From Rhodocyclaceae bacterium (GTDB lineage: Bacteria; Pseudomonadota; Gammaproteobacteria; Burkholderiales; Rhodocyclaceae): a DNA stretch of 64,000 bases. Every line of letters starts with the position of its first letter. The first letter of the stretch is position 1. The DNA lies in NCBI GenBank assembly GCA_013791905.1, contig VMSX01000020.1:124001-188000 (forward strand). Reading direction: 5' to 3'. The translations under genes were made by a program, and so were the position numbers. Positions 9,395 to 21,582 of this stretch are shown piece by piece. Below the pieces are notes generated by a model. It searched no databases, was not told where the DNA came from, and saw only the letters and a list, made by a program, of their open reading frames with translations.

Positions 9395-9771
9395 ATGAAC
9401 ATCCCCGCCGATCTCAAATACACCCAATCCCATGAATGGGTGAAGCAGGAAGCCGACGGCACTGTCACCATCGGCATCACCGATCACGCCCAGGAAGCCT
9501 TGGGCGACATCGTCTTCCTCGAACTGCCCGAGCCCGGTCGCCTGGTGAAAGCCGGCCAGGAGTGCGCGGTGGTCGAATCGGTCAAGGCCGCGTCCGACGT
9601 CTATGCACCGCTTGCCGGTGAAATCGTTGCCCGCAACGAGGATGCCATTGGCGCGCCGGAGAGCGTGAACCAGGACGCCTATGCCACCTGGCTGTTCAAA
9701 CTGAAACCCGCAAACCTTGCCGACCTCGCTGGCCTGCTCGATGCCGCCGCCTACGAGAAAGTGGCTTCTGA

Positions 9772-9775
<4 letters not shown>
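9395..9775 (+). CDS. gcvH: Glycine cleavage system H protein (lipoyl carrier)
   Basis: 126 residues, the usual length. Carries the aminomethyl intermediate between GcvP and GcvT on a lipoyl group; the lipoylated residue is Lys64 in [13 protein letters not shown]-terminal [19 protein letters not shown] and [14 protein letters not shown] match the family. Start at ATG 9395 with CGGAG upstream. Its stop overlaps the gcvP start. Confidence 0.97.
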
Positions 9776-12604
<2,829 letters not shown>

Positions 12605-12612
<8 letters not shown>

Positions 12613-13134
12613 CCAACATCTGATCCTCACCGTCATCGGCGACGACCGCCCCGGCCTCGTCGAAGAACTGGCCAGCGCCATTGCTTCACATGACGGCAAC
12701 TGGCTCGAAGCCTCGCTGGCCCACCTGTCCGGCAAGTTCGCCGGCATTGTCCGGGTGGCCGTGCCGGCGGAGCGCAGCGCGGCGCTGCAAACAGCGCTGA
12801 CAAAACTCTCCGGCCTCAAGGTCAGCGCCGCAATCGCCACAATTGCCGACGCGGAAAAGTCGGCGCTGGCGGGACGGCGCTTCACGCTCGACCTGGTCGG
12901 CCACGACCGCATCGGCATCGTCCGCGAGGTCTCGCAGGTACTCGCACGGCATGCAGTCAACGTCGAAGAATTGGCGACTTACACCAGCAGCGCGCCGATG
13001 TCGGCAGAAATTCTTTTTCATGCTGAAGCCGAACTCTTTGCCGCGCCCGACTTCAATGCCCGTGCGCTCAAGGACGAACTGGAAAGACTCTCCGACGACC
13101 TGATGGTCGACATCACCCTGGGAGAAACTCTGTA

Positions 13135-13135
<1 letters not shown>
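12605..13135 (+). CDS. gcvR: ACT-domain protein, GcvR-like glycine cleavage regulator
   Basis: 176 residues from ATG 12605, overlapping the gcvP stop by eight bases. Two ACT domains: residues 5-80 ([18 protein letters not shown]) and about 93-170 ([20 protein letters not shown]). In E. coli GcvR is an accessory repressor that binds glycine and acts through GcvA; no gcvA is in this window. Position at the end of the gcvTHP set supports a role in glycine control, but that is by analogy. Residues about 85-93 (KSALAGRR), in the linker between the domains, are a repeat copy. Confidence 0.8.
12855..12879 (+). repeat. Dispersed 25-bp repeat, copy 3 (inside gcvR)
   Basis: Perfect consensus: AAAAGTCGGCG then CTGGCGGGACGGCG. 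It sits in the inter-domain linker and encodes KSALAGRR, exactly as in gcvT. Confidence 0.85.
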
Positions 13136-13658
<523 letters not shown>

Positions 13659-13662
<4 letters not shown>

Positions 13663-14345
13663 AACGCGCCTGGCTGCTGCCGCTGCTGCTGATCGCCCTG
13701 CCGGTTCTGGCCGCGGATTTGCCCGTCAAGCCCAGCGGCACGCTGATCGATTTCCGTGTCGATGTGCAAACAAGCGTCCCCAACGATCTGGGCCGCGCCA
13801 CCGCCTTTGCCGAAATGACCGGTGCCGATCCCGCCGAAGTGGCGCGCAAGGTCAAGGCCGCGCTTGCCGACGGGCTGGCCACGGCCAAGGCCCAAACCGG
13901 GCTGACGGTTAAAAGCGGGGCGACCCATACCTACCCGATCTACGCCAAGGGCGGTCGCAGCATCGAAGGCTGGCGCATGCGCTCGGAACTCGTCCTCGAA
14001 AGCCGCGATGCGACGGCGCTGTCGACGACGCTGGGCAAGTTGCAGGGTACGCTGGGCGTCAGCAACATCAACTTCTCCCCCGCCCCCGAAACCCGCCGCA
14101 AGGCTGAAGAAGATGCCACCCTCGAAGCCATCGACGCCTTTCGCGCCAAGGCCGAACGCATCGCCGCAACCATGAACAAACCCTTTCGCATCCGCCAGAT
14201 GAACGTTAGCGGGGGTGGGCACGCGCCTCCCACGCCCATGTACCGCGCCGCCACCATGGCAGTAGAATCTGCTCCAATGCCTGTCGAAGCCGGCGAATCA
14301 AATATCAGCGTAGGCATCTCGGGACAAATCGAACTGATTGATTGA
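13659..14345 (+). CDS. SIMPL (DUF541) domain periplasmic protein
   Basis: 228 residues starting at ATG 13659 in a 4-nt overlap with the upstream stop. A signal peptide (MKRAWLLPLLLIALPVLA, cut before ADLPVK) directs it to the periplasm. The mature part fits the SIMPL/DUF541 fold (YPIYAKGGRSIEGWRMRSEL, a GVSNINFSPAPETRRKAEED stretch and a C-terminal ISVGISGQIELI). Function of the family in bacteria is poorly known; some members affect oxidative stress or are cell-surface proteins. Last gene of the seven-gene plus-strand operon. Confidence 0.8.
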
Positions 14346-14390
14346 CACTAGTTAGGCTCCTGCTATCTGGGAAAACCCATATACCTGGCC

Positions 14391-16412
14391 GTGGATCACA
14401 CGAAAGACGCCAGAATGTTTCTGAATTTCCATTCCAGAAGGCCCGCCCCACACCGGGCGGCGCCCGAAATATGCGCGAGGGCCTGGTTCACCCTGCTGTG
14501 CGCATTTCTCGCTGCGTTTTCCATGTTTGTGCAGCCCGTGCAGGCGGCGGATGACCGCGAGCCTCTGACCTTCGGCGTCTTTGCCTTCCTCGGTGAGGAG
14601 CGCACCCGCGCCATGTATCAACCCGTGGCGGATTACCTCAATCAGACCCTCAAACATGAGCGCATCGTGCTCAAGGTGCTCGCCGCCGGCGAATTGGAGA
14701 ACGCACTTACCGGCGGCGAACTGGACATTGTTACGACCAATCCCACGCATTTCATGGTGATAAGGAAGCAAATTCCTCTGACCGGTGTGATTGCCACTCT
14801 GGTCGGGAGCGAGGCGGGCCAGCCGCAGCACATGCTGGCCGGGGCCATCATCGCCCGTGCCGACCGGAACGACATTCGTACCCTGCAGGATGTCCGCGGC
14901 AAGGTGGTTGCCGCGCCCAGCCTCTCCCACATGGGCGGCTACCGTTCCCAGGCCTATGAACTGTTTCAGGCCGGCGTCCGCCTGCCCGAGCAAGTAGCCC
15001 GTCTGGACATCCTGGGCGAGCACCAGGCCGTCGTGCAGGCAGTGCTGGCGGGAAGCGCCGATGTCGGCTTCGTGCGCAGCGGTATAGTGGAAATGATGGG
15101 GCGTGAGGGCAGTCTGCCGGCGGGTAAAGTAAAATTGATCCACCCGCAGCATCACCCGGCGTTTCTCTACCAGGTGTCCACCCGGCTTTACCCGGAATGG
15201 CCGGTATTTGCCATGCCCCATGTGAAGGAGCATTCAGTGCGCCATGTGGCCGCCGCCCTCTATGCCCTGGAACCGGACAATCCCGCTGCCCGGGCAGCGG
15301 GCATCCATGGCTACACCGTGCCCGCCGATTACCAGTCGGTGGACGAACTATCCCGCGCCCTGCGTCTGCCGCCTTACGACCGGGCGCCCGAATTCACAAT
15401 CAGGGATGCCTGGGAGAAATGGCGTTTGTTCCTGATCCTGGGCCTAGCGACAGGACTGCTGGTGATAGCCTTGTCAGCAGCCCTGATGCTGGCGCTGCGC
15501 CGCGCCAGGTTTGAACAAAGCCGCTCCCACGGCCTGCTGCTCAGTCTCGGCGAAGGCGTATATGGCTGCGACCAGCAGGGCCGATGCATATTCATCAACC
15601 CGGCCGCCCTGCGCATGCTGGGGAGGAACGAAGAGGAAGTAATCGGCCAGAAACAGCACCTGCTGTTCCACCACCACCGACCGGATGGAGAAGTCTATCC
15701 CGAGGCAGAATGCCCAGTGCACCTGACGCTCGACGATGGCCAGGTGAGGCGGGGCGAGGAATGGTTTTTCCGCGCCGATGGCAGCGGCTTTCCCGTCGAT
15801 CTGGTGGTGACGCCCTTGCACGAAGACAAGCAGCGCAGCGGCGCCATTGCGGCATTCCGCGACATCACCCGGCGCAAGGCGATGGACGAGAAGTTGCTGC
15901 ATCTGGCCACCACGGATACGCTAACCGGACTGGCCAACCGCCGCCATTTCCTGGCCCAGGTAGAACAGGAAGCCGATCGCATCCGGCGTTTTGGCAATCT
16001 GGCGGCCTTGCTGATGCTGGATCTGGACCATTTCAAGAGCGTCAACGACCAGCATGGCCACGCTGCGGGCGACGCGGTGCTGAAAGCCTTCGCCCAGACG
16101 GTGCAAGCCAGTCTGCGCAAGACCGACCGGGCCGGACGGATGGGCGGCGAGGAATTCGCCATCCTGCTGCCCGAAACCACACCCGAAGCGGCCCGCAATT
16201 TTGCCGAGCGTCTGCGCCAGACTGTGGCAGCCCTGCCCATCGACTTCGAGAACAGGTCCCTGAGCGTGACGGTGAGCATCGGTGTGACCAGTCTCAGCCC
16301 TGCGGATATTGCGCCGGAAGATGCCTTGCGCAGGGCAGACCAAGCCATGTACCAAGCCAAGGAGAGTGGCCGCAACCGGGTGGAACTGCTGCTTCCCGAG
16401 CAGCCTGGATGA
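14391..16412 (+). CDS. PhnD-like periplasmic-binding domain fused to PAS and GGDEF (diguanylate cyclase)
   Basis: 673 residues. An N-terminal membrane/signal segment (about 28-52) is followed by a periplasmic substrate-binding domain of the phosphate/phosphonate type (PLTFGVFAFLGEERTRAMYQ; TTNPTHFMVIRK; VAAPSLSHMGGY), then a transmembrane helix (about 345-370), a PAS domain (about 380-490) and a GGDEF domain (500-665). The loop is GRMGGEEFAILLP, so active, and the I-site RKTD lies five residues before it. The architecture says: bind an extracellular ligand, make cyclic di-GMP inside. Ligand unknown. Start could also be the Met at residue 9. Confidence 0.92.
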   Translation: MDHTKDARMFLNFHSRRPAPHRAAPEICARAWFTLLCAFLAAFSMFVQPVQAADDREPLTFGVFAFLGEERTRAMYQPVADYLNQTLKHERIVLKVLAAGELENALTGGELDIVTTNPTHFMVIRKQIPLTGVIATLVGSEAGQPQHMLAGAIIARADRNDIRTLQDVRGKVVAAPSLSHMGGYRSQAYELFQAGVRLPEQVARLDILGEHQAVVQAVLAGSADVGFVRSGIVEMMGREGSLPAGKVKLIHPQHHPAFLYQVSTRLYPEWPVFAMPHVKEHSVRHVAAALYALEPDNPAARAAGIHGYTVPADYQSVDELSRALRLPPYDRAPEFTIRDAWEKWRLFLILGLATGLLVIALSAALMLALRRARFEQSRSHGLLLSLGEGVYGCDQQGRCIFINPAALRMLGRNEEEVIGQKQHLLFHHHRPDGEVYPEAECPVHLTLDDGQVRRGEEWFFRADGSGFPVDLVVTPLHEDKQRSGAIAAFRDITRRKAMDEKLLHLATTDTLTGLANRRHFLAQVEQEADRIRRFGNLAALLMLDLDHFKSVNDQHGHAAGDAVLKAFAQTVQASLRKTDRAGRMGGEEFAILLPETTPEAARNFAERLRQTVAALPIDFENRSLSVTVSIGVTSLSPADIAPEDALRRADQAMYQAKESGRNRVELLLPEQPG

Positions 16413-16537
16413 CCGGGATCATGGCTGCTTCCGCATCATAAAAATGCCACCATTTAGTCGATGTGCGCGCTGCGGTGGTTGCAGAAAAAACGTGTCAGTC
16501 GCTTGTAAGCATTTTCAATAAGAATTGGAGCAATCTG

Positions 16538-16579
16538 GGCCACGCGGCGGGTTGATTTAACCCCGGTACGTGGCCTTTT
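16538..16579 (+). terminator. Strong stem-loop between the cyclase and the chemoreceptor gene
   Basis: GGCCACG (16538-16544) pairs with CGTGGCC (16569-16575), with an inner GGGTT/AACCC helix, followed by TTTTC. It could end the cyclase transcript or attenuate the chemoreceptor, since it ends about 20 nt before the latter's start codon. Confidence 0.5.
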
Positions 16580-16594
16580 CTCTGGGAGATGTAC

Positions 16595-18301
16595 ATGTCG
16601 CACACCAATGTCTCGCTGCGGGTCAGCTTGGTTCATGGCCTGGCCGGGCTGGTTTTCACGGCGCTGGCGCTTGCCGCCGTCCATTTCTCCGGGGGTAGCC
16701 TGAGTCTGGGCATCATCGCCTTTCTGGTGGCGACAGGCATTGTCCTCGCCATGCTTGCGAGTCTCTACGTCAGCCGGAGCATTTCTACCCCGCTTGAAGC
16801 CCTGCGGCAAACCATTGAGGCCACCCGCAACGATGGCGACCTGGCCCGGCGCGCCGCAATCCTTCAGGGTAGCGGCATCGCGCCCCTGGCGCAGGCCTAC
16901 AACGAACTGATCAGCAGCGTGCAGGGCATTGTCACCCGCATCGTGTTCAACTCGCACCAGGTCGCCATGGCTGCCGAGAAACTGATCGAGGATGCCAAGG
17001 AGACAACCAGCGGCTCCGGCCTGCAACAGACGGCGGCAGCGGCGGCATCCACGGCAATGGCCGACATGGCGACGGGCATCGCCGACGTGGCCCGACACGG
17101 CGAAGAGGCGGCGTCCATCGCCCAGGCGGCACGCGAGCAGTCGGCGCAGGGTGCGCAGATCGTTGGCGAGGCCTCCGACGAGATCGAGAGGATTGCACGC
17201 TCCGTCGAGCAATCGGCGGCGGTCGTCGTGGCCTTGGGCGAGCGCTCGACCGCGATCTCGAGCATCGTGCAGTCGATCCGGGAGATCGCCGACCAGACCA
17301 ACCTGCTGGCGCTCAATGCCGCCATCGAGGCGGCGCGCGCCGGAGAACAGGGCCGGGGCTTTGCCGTGGTCGCGGACGAGGTGCGCAAGCTGGCCGAGCG
17401 CACCACGGCGGCCACGGGAGAGATCGGCGCGATGATCCAGGCGATCCAGAACGAAACCCAAAGCGCGATCGCCACCATCGAGCAGGGCAGCGTGCAGGCC
17501 AAGAGCGGCGCCGGCCTGGCCCGCCAGGCGGCGCAAGCCCTGACACAGATCAATCACGGCGCCCAGGACACGATGGAGAAAGTGAATGCGATTGCCGCCG
17601 CCATGGCGGAACAGAAGAACAAGGTCCAGAACATCGCCGGCCACGTACAGCACATCATGGAACTGGCCGGTCGCAACAGCGAAGGCGCACAGCGGACGCT
17701 GCTGGAGGCGACCCAGCTCGACTACCTTGCGGTCAACCTCAAGGAAGTCGGTACGATCTTCAAGCTGGGGCAGAGCGGCGCGGCGGCGATGAAGCTGCAC
17801 GAACGCATGCCGACCGTGGTCCTGCAGGCCACGCAGGAGATCGGGCTGGCGCTCGAAGCGGCCGTCGATCGTGGCCAGATCAAGCTCGATGAACTTTTCG
17901 ATCGCAGCTATACGCCGATCGCCAATACCAAGCCGCAGAAATTCAGCAGCCGCTACGACACCTTGACCGACAAGCTGCTGCCGCCGCTGCAGGAGCCCGT
18001 GCTCGCGGGCAACCCGGCGGTGGCCTACGCCATCGCCGTGGCCGGCGATGGCTACTGCCCGACGCATAACAAGTGCTACACCCAGCCGCTGACCGGCGAC
18101 GAAAAACAGGATACCGCCAACAACCGCACCAAGCGGATTTTTTCCGACCCGGTGGGCAAGCAGTGCGGCACCCACGAACTGCCCTTCCTGCTCCAGACCT
18201 ATCGCCGTGATACCGGCGAGATCATGCACGATATCTCGGCACCGATCTACATCAAGGGCCGCCACTGGGGCGGCTTCCGCATCGGCTATCGCACCGAGTG
18301 A
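16595..18301 (+). CDS. Methyl-accepting chemotaxis protein with C-terminal cytoplasmic sensor-like domain
   Basis: 568 residues from ATG 16595, chosen over the in-frame ATG 16589 because GGGAG abuts the latter. Two N-terminal hydrophobic helices (about 12-32, 38-60) with almost no periplasmic loop, a HAMP-like stretch (SRSISTPLEALRQTIEATRN), then the signalling coiled coil with the conserved hairpin tip IREIADQTNLLALNAAIEAA. Unusually, about 150 residues follow the signalling domain, including GYCPTHNKCYTQP, KQCGTHELPFLLQTYRRDTG and RHWGGFRIGY. Similar extensions occur in other beta-proteobacterial receptors and probably sense an intracellular signal; the paired Cys and His suggest a metal or haem/redox ligand (inference). 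Confidence 0.92.
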   Translation: MSHTNVSLRVSLVHGLAGLVFTALALAAVHFSGGSLSLGIIAFLVATGIVLAMLASLYVSRSISTPLEALRQTIEATRNDGDLARRAAILQGSGIAPLAQAYNELISSVQGIVTRIVFNSHQVAMAAEKLIEDAKETTSGSGLQQTAAAAASTAMADMATGIADVARHGEEAASIAQAAREQSAQGAQIVGEASDEIERIARSVEQSAAVVVALGERSTAISSIVQSIREIADQTNLLALNAAIEAARAGEQGRGFAVVADEVRKLAERTTAATGEIGAMIQAIQNETQSAIATIEQGSVQAKSGAGLARQAAQALTQINHGAQDTMEKVNAIAAAMAEQKNKVQNIAGHVQHIMELAGRNSEGAQRTLLEATQLDYLAVNLKEVGTIFKLGQSGAAAMKLHERMPTVVLQATQEIGLALEAAVDRGQIKLDELFDRSYTPIANTKPQKFSSRYDTLTDKLLPPLQEPVLAGNPAVAYAIAVAGDGYCPTHNKCYTQPLTGDEKQDTANNRTKRIFSDPVGKQCGTHELPFLLQTYRRDTGEIMHDISAPIYIKGRHWGGFRIGYRTE

Positions 18302-18392
18302 CCGGGGCGTGCCGGTTGGCATGATGGCTTGACCCGAGCGGCGCGCATGCGCCATGGCTTAAACCATTCGCATGGGCATATAGGGGTCTGCG

Positions 18393-19577
18393 CTAGCCCG
18401 GCTTTTCCTGCTTGTCGAAACTGAAGCGGGCGACGAGTATCAATGCCGAGGATGCCAGCACCACCAGTATCACCGCGCCGTTGAGAAAACTCGGCAGGAC
18501 GAAGGCTTCCCGGGCATGAATGAACAGCAGCACGGTGATGAGGCCGCGCGGCGCGATCCAGCCCAGCGCCCCGGCAGCGGCAGGGTTCATCTGCATCAAC
18601 CGCAACAGGGCAAAGCGGCTGCCGAAGATGACGGCCAGCGCAAAGGCCGCCACCAGCCAGGCCCAGGGGGAGACCAGATCGGACAGGTCGGTCCAGTAAC
18701 CAAGCAACACGAAGAAGAACCCACGCACGACAAAGGTCAGCTCCACCACCACGGTCTTCAATTCCGACAAGGTGGCGTCGTAATCGTCCCCAACCCAGTT
18801 ATGGAAGGGGCGAAAGCGGGTGACGAGCGAAGGCTTGTTGAGCAGCAGGCCCAGGAACAGCACCATGATGAGGGGCGACAGGTGGAACAGCTTGCCGGCG
18901 GAGTAAAGGACAAACAGGCCGGCCAGCAGCGGAACGAAGCGGATGTGGCCTTCCACCCGCAGCAGCACCAGCATCAGCGCCACGGCACAGAGGATCGACA
19001 GCAGCAGCGACAATACGCCGCCACCCAACAGGGTAAGCAGCGCGCCTTTGATGCTGCCATCGGAGCCGAGCAGGGAAAAGAACACCAGCACGCCGATGAT
19101 GTCCGACATGGAGGTCTCATAGACCACGAACTCGCGTTCCTTGCGTGGCAGGAAGGCGCTGCTCGGGATCGCCACTGCGCTGCTGATGACGGCAAAAGGC
19201 GTCGCCAGGAGCACGGCGTGCACGGGGCCGAGGTCCAGCAGCAGGTGGGCGACCATGGCAAAGACCACGACACAAATGACGAAACCCGCCGTGGCAAGAA
19301 ATAACGTGGACTTGATGAGGCCGATGCGCTCCCGCCGCAGCTCGATGTCCAGTGCGCCTTCGAGCACAATCAGCACCAGGCCTATGGTGCCGATGATGGG
19401 CACCAGGCGGCCGGCCCAAGTCAGCTGCAAGTCGAAAGAATCAAGCAGCGGCCGGGCGATGAGGCCGATCGCCACCAACACCAGCACCGATGGCACGCTC
19501 CAGCGTCGGCAAATGCGCTCGACGCCGAAGGCAATGAGCAAAAACAGGGAAGCGCTGAGAATGGTTTGATCAGTCAT
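18393..19577 (-). CDS. CPA-family cation/proton antiporter
   Basis: 394 residues, about 12 hydrophobic helices throughout, inner membrane. Exchanges Na+ or K+ for H+. Family-type features: an SSAVAIPSSAFLPRK segment in the middle of the fold where ion-binding residues normally lie, VLEGALDIELRRERIGL near helix 3-4, and GWIAPRGLITVLLF near the C-terminus, the usual RG motif of NhaP/CPA1 relatives. It ends without a TrkA-N or other cytoplasmic domain. Ion preference cannot be read from sequence. Convergent with the chemoreceptor. Confidence 0.87.
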   Translation of the reverse strand: MTDQTILSASLFLLIAFGVERICRRWSVPSVLVLVAIGLIARPLLDSFDLQLTWAGRLVPIIGTIGLVLIVLEGALDIELRRERIGLIKSTLFLATAGFVICVVVFAMVAHLLLDLGPVHAVLLATPFAVISSAVAIPSSAFLPRKEREFVVYETSMSDIIGVLVFFSLLGSDGSIKGALLTLLGGGVLSLLLSILCAVALMLVLLRVEGHIRFVPLLAGLFVLYSAGKLFHLSPLIMVLFLGLLLNKPSLVTRFRPFHNWVGDDYDATLSELKTVVVELTFVVRGFFFVLLGYWTDLSDLVSPWAWLVAAFALAVIFGSRFALLRLMQMNPAAAGALGWIAPRGLITVLLFIHAREAFVLPSFLNGAVILVVLASSALILVARFSFDKQEKPG

Positions 19578-19742
19578 GGCAAATCAGATGAATAGGGATC
19601 AGACCTGCTTGCCGCAGACCAGCGCGGTCTGCCGCTCAAAATTTCCAGCCGACTGAGCGGCGATTTTATCGTCAAGAGAGATTGCCGCTAATGTTTCGCT
19701 TGCAGGCTTGACTCGGGCCGGCAAAATCGGTATCTGGTACTC

Positions 19743-20339
19743 ATGTCGCCGCCAACTGCCATGACACCCGAAGACCGCGTCAGCCATGCCCTCGGCGAGG
19801 ATGTCGCGGTGCTGCCTTACGATCCGGCCTGGCCGCAACGCTTTGCCGAGGAAGCGGCGCATCTGCGTGCCCGCCTACCCGCCGACCTGATCGGCCGCAT
19901 CGAACACTTCGGCAGCACCGCCGTGCCCGGCCTGGCCGCCAAACCGATCATTGACATGCTGGTGGAAATTCCTGCGCTGGACCTGGTGCAGAACCGCATC
20001 GCGCCGGTCCTCGAAGCGCAGGGCTACGATTATCTCTGGCGGCTGAACGAGGACCGTTCCGGCCTGGCCTATGCCTGGTTCATCAAGCGCGATGCGACTG
20101 GCCGGCGCACCCATCACATTCACTTTCTGGCGCCGCAGTCGCGCTACTGGGAACGCCTGTTGTTTCGCGATTATCTGATCGCGCATCCGCAAACTGCCAA
20201 CGAATATGCGGAAATCAAGCAGCGTGCGGCGGCCGCCCACGCCGCCGACCGTGCCGCTTTTGCGCGTGCCAAGGGGAAGTTCATCGAACGGGTCACTGCA
20301 CTGGCGCGGGAAAAAGTCGGCGCTGGTGGGACGGCGTAA
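19743..20339 (+). CDS. GrpB/UPF0157-family protein
   Basis: 198 residues from ATG 19743 (or 190 from ATG 19761, MTPEDRVSHALGED). UPF0157 proteins have a nucleotidyltransferase-like fold; landmarks are VLPYDPAWPQRFAEEA, IEHFGSTAVPGLAAKPIIDM (the GST motif and Asp) and the C-terminal FRDYLIAHP...YAEIKQ. Function unknown in general; in a few proteins fused to CoaE. The last residues (KVGAGGTA) are encoded by a copy of the dispersed repeat, so the natural end may have been altered. A decayed second copy lies at 22619-22946. Confidence 0.85.
   Translation: MSPPTAMTPEDRVSHALGEDVAVLPYDPAWPQRFAEEAAHLRARLPADLIGRIEHFGSTAVPGLAAKPIIDMLVEIPALDLVQNRIAPVLEAQGYDYLWRLNEDRSGLAYAWFIKRDATGRRTHHIHFLAPQSRYWERLLFRDYLIAHPQTANEYAEIKQRAAAAHAADRAAFARAKGKFIERVTALAREKVGAGGTA
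20312..20336 (+). repeat. Dispersed 25-bp repeat, copy 4 (3' end of grpB-like gene)
   Basis: AAAAGTCGGCG then CTGGTGGGACGGCG, directly followed by the stop codon TAA. The corresponding place in the decayed duplicate carries the long form of the same repeat. Confidence 0.85.
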
Positions 20340-20451
20340 AGCTGACTAAGGCCGCTTTACGCCGCCTGCACGAAGATCTCGCCTGCCTTCATCTCCCACC
20401 TTGCTCAAGTTAACCCGGTTTTTCCTTTAGGCGAGATCATATTCAGAAGAC

Positions 20452-20507
20452 CGTTCGTGCTGAGCTTGTCGAAGCTGGGTCAGCCATCGACAAGCTCAGG
20501 GGAACTG
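20452..20507. repeat. REP-like hairpin repeat
   Basis: TGAGCTTGTCGA (20461-20472) and TCGACAAGCTCA (20487-20498) form a perfect 12-bp stem around a 14-nt loop, with a flanking GTTC/GAAC pairing. The stem resembles a dispersed extragenic palindrome seen in many proteobacterial genomes (from memory). Only one copy is in this window. Confidence 0.7.
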
Positions 20508-20566
20508 ATTTTGGGCTAATGGCCTATCCAGGGATAATCTGACGGGGCCACTTTTCTCAGGACAAC

Positions 20567-20968
20567 TCATTTGGCCACACAACCATCGATCTCTCGGTCA
20601 AACCGCTTGCCCGGAGGACAGGTTGCTACCGGCCTGCACTGATTCAAGCGCTCATTCCAGTAAAAATTGGAACGACACTCGCAGCGGTTATTCATCCAGA
20701 TTTTCCCGCCGGTGCAATTTGTGCCCACTGCGCTCTCAGCAGGAGTCTCTCTTTCACGCGGCCTTGCAGGTTCTTCGGGTGCCCCCCCCCGATCACGTTT
20801 TACCCGCCTCCGTTCGGCCTCGGTTGCCGTACGATCTGACTGGAATGGCTGGACTGTAGTGTCTTGGCCGCTGCTGCTAGTGTGAGAGCCTTGCTGTCCA
20901 GTGGCAAGGCAGCCAGTGAGCATGAAGCTCGTTAAGATCAGTCCAGACAGAAAAAAGACATTTTTCAT
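20567..20968 (-). CDS. Small Cys-rich lipoprotein, function unknown
   Basis: 133 residues. Lipoprotein signal peptide with the lipobox LTGC (Cys at residue 20), so probably lipidated and exported. A Ser/Thr/Arg-rich, disordered-looking middle (residues 25-85) leads to a C-terminal module with six cysteines (NCTGGKIWMNNRCECR, then CRPVATCPPGKRFDREIDGC), spaced like a small disulphide-stabilised fold. ATG 20968 has GAAGGGGGAT upstream. No family recognised. It lies inside the interval between the two duplicated grpB blocks. Confidence 0.75.
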   Translation of the reverse strand: MKNVFFLSGLILTSFMLTGCLATGQQGSHTSSSGQDTTVQPFQSDRTATEAERRRVKRDRGGAPEEPARPRERETPAESAVGTNCTGGKIWMNNRCECRSNFYWNERLNQCRPVATCPPGKRFDREIDGCVAK

Positions 20969-21088
20969 TCTTCAATCCCCCTTCAGGGTGAAAGACGCAC
21001 TGCAGTCAGGCAATCATGTTGCCATCATGTGTTACGTCCACTGTCATAACTTGGCCTGCCGTTGCAGTTCTGGACTGCGGTGTTCGTT

Positions 21089-21412
21089 TTAACGGACAGG
21101 CGCTTGCTGAGGACGACGCACCGGATCGCGTACCGGGATTGGGCTCTGTGCCGACTTGGAGTCGAGTGGGTTGGGACGTTCCTGGGTATCCTCCCCGGGA
21201 TCACTCCCATAACCCGAAACTGAAACCCGATCACGATTACTGGTCGCTTGTGGCTTCTCCGCCGGTTTGGCCCGGAGGGTTTGGGTTGCCGCAGGCTTTT
21301 TTACCTGCGGCTGCGGCTGCGACTGCGGCGATTCGGCCAGTGCACCATCGGCGCGTACGGCCAGCAACATGGTGCAGAAAACAATCAGCATGCCGGATTT
21401 GTTCATCATCAT
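21089..21412 (-). CDS. Small secreted Pro/Gln-rich protein, function unknown
   Basis: 107 residues from the first of three tandem ATG codons at 21412, with AGGAG seven bases upstream. An N-terminal signal peptide (MNKSGMLIVFCTMLLAVRAD then GALA) is followed by a low-complexity chain rich in Pro, Gln, Lys and Arg (PQSQPQPQVKKPAATQ). No fold or family can be seen; it is probably an unstructured periplasmic or secreted protein. Between the lipoprotein and Yip1 genes on the same strand. Confidence 0.6.
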   Translation of the reverse strand: MMMNKSGMLIVFCTMLLAVRADGALAESPQSQPQPQVKKPAATQTLRAKPAEKPQATSNRDRVSVSGYGSDPGEDTQERPNPLDSKSAQSPIPVRDPVRRPQQAPVR

Positions 21413-21582
21413 CTCATCGCTCCTGTTAGAAAAATGAATCATTAAATCCAAAGGAACCAAGTTCAACCAAGGCAAACGACCGAGCAACCCGAGTTATCAA
21501 TTGAGCTTGGCCTGTTTTTTTCCCCTTCTTTCTGCTCATCAAACGCAAATTAGGCGGGCGCATCCGAGCAGCGCTTCAATGC

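Larger units (their letters stand above)
19711..20395. repeat. Duplicated block, copy A (grpB-like gene plus ftsB tail remnant)
   Basis: Begins with GACTCGGGCCGGCAAAATCG and ends in a remnant (about 20340-20395) matching the 3' end of ftsB (GAAGATCTCGCC). The same order recurs at 22569-23050. This copy has the intact grpB-like gene and a broken ftsB end; copy A' has the reverse. Confidence 0.75.

Noticed and set aside
16454-18355. Very long minus-strand open frame opposite the chemoreceptor
   Set aside because: It has no recognisable domain, and the plus strand carries a clear chemoreceptor with conserved motifs. Long antisense frames are common in GC-rich DNA.
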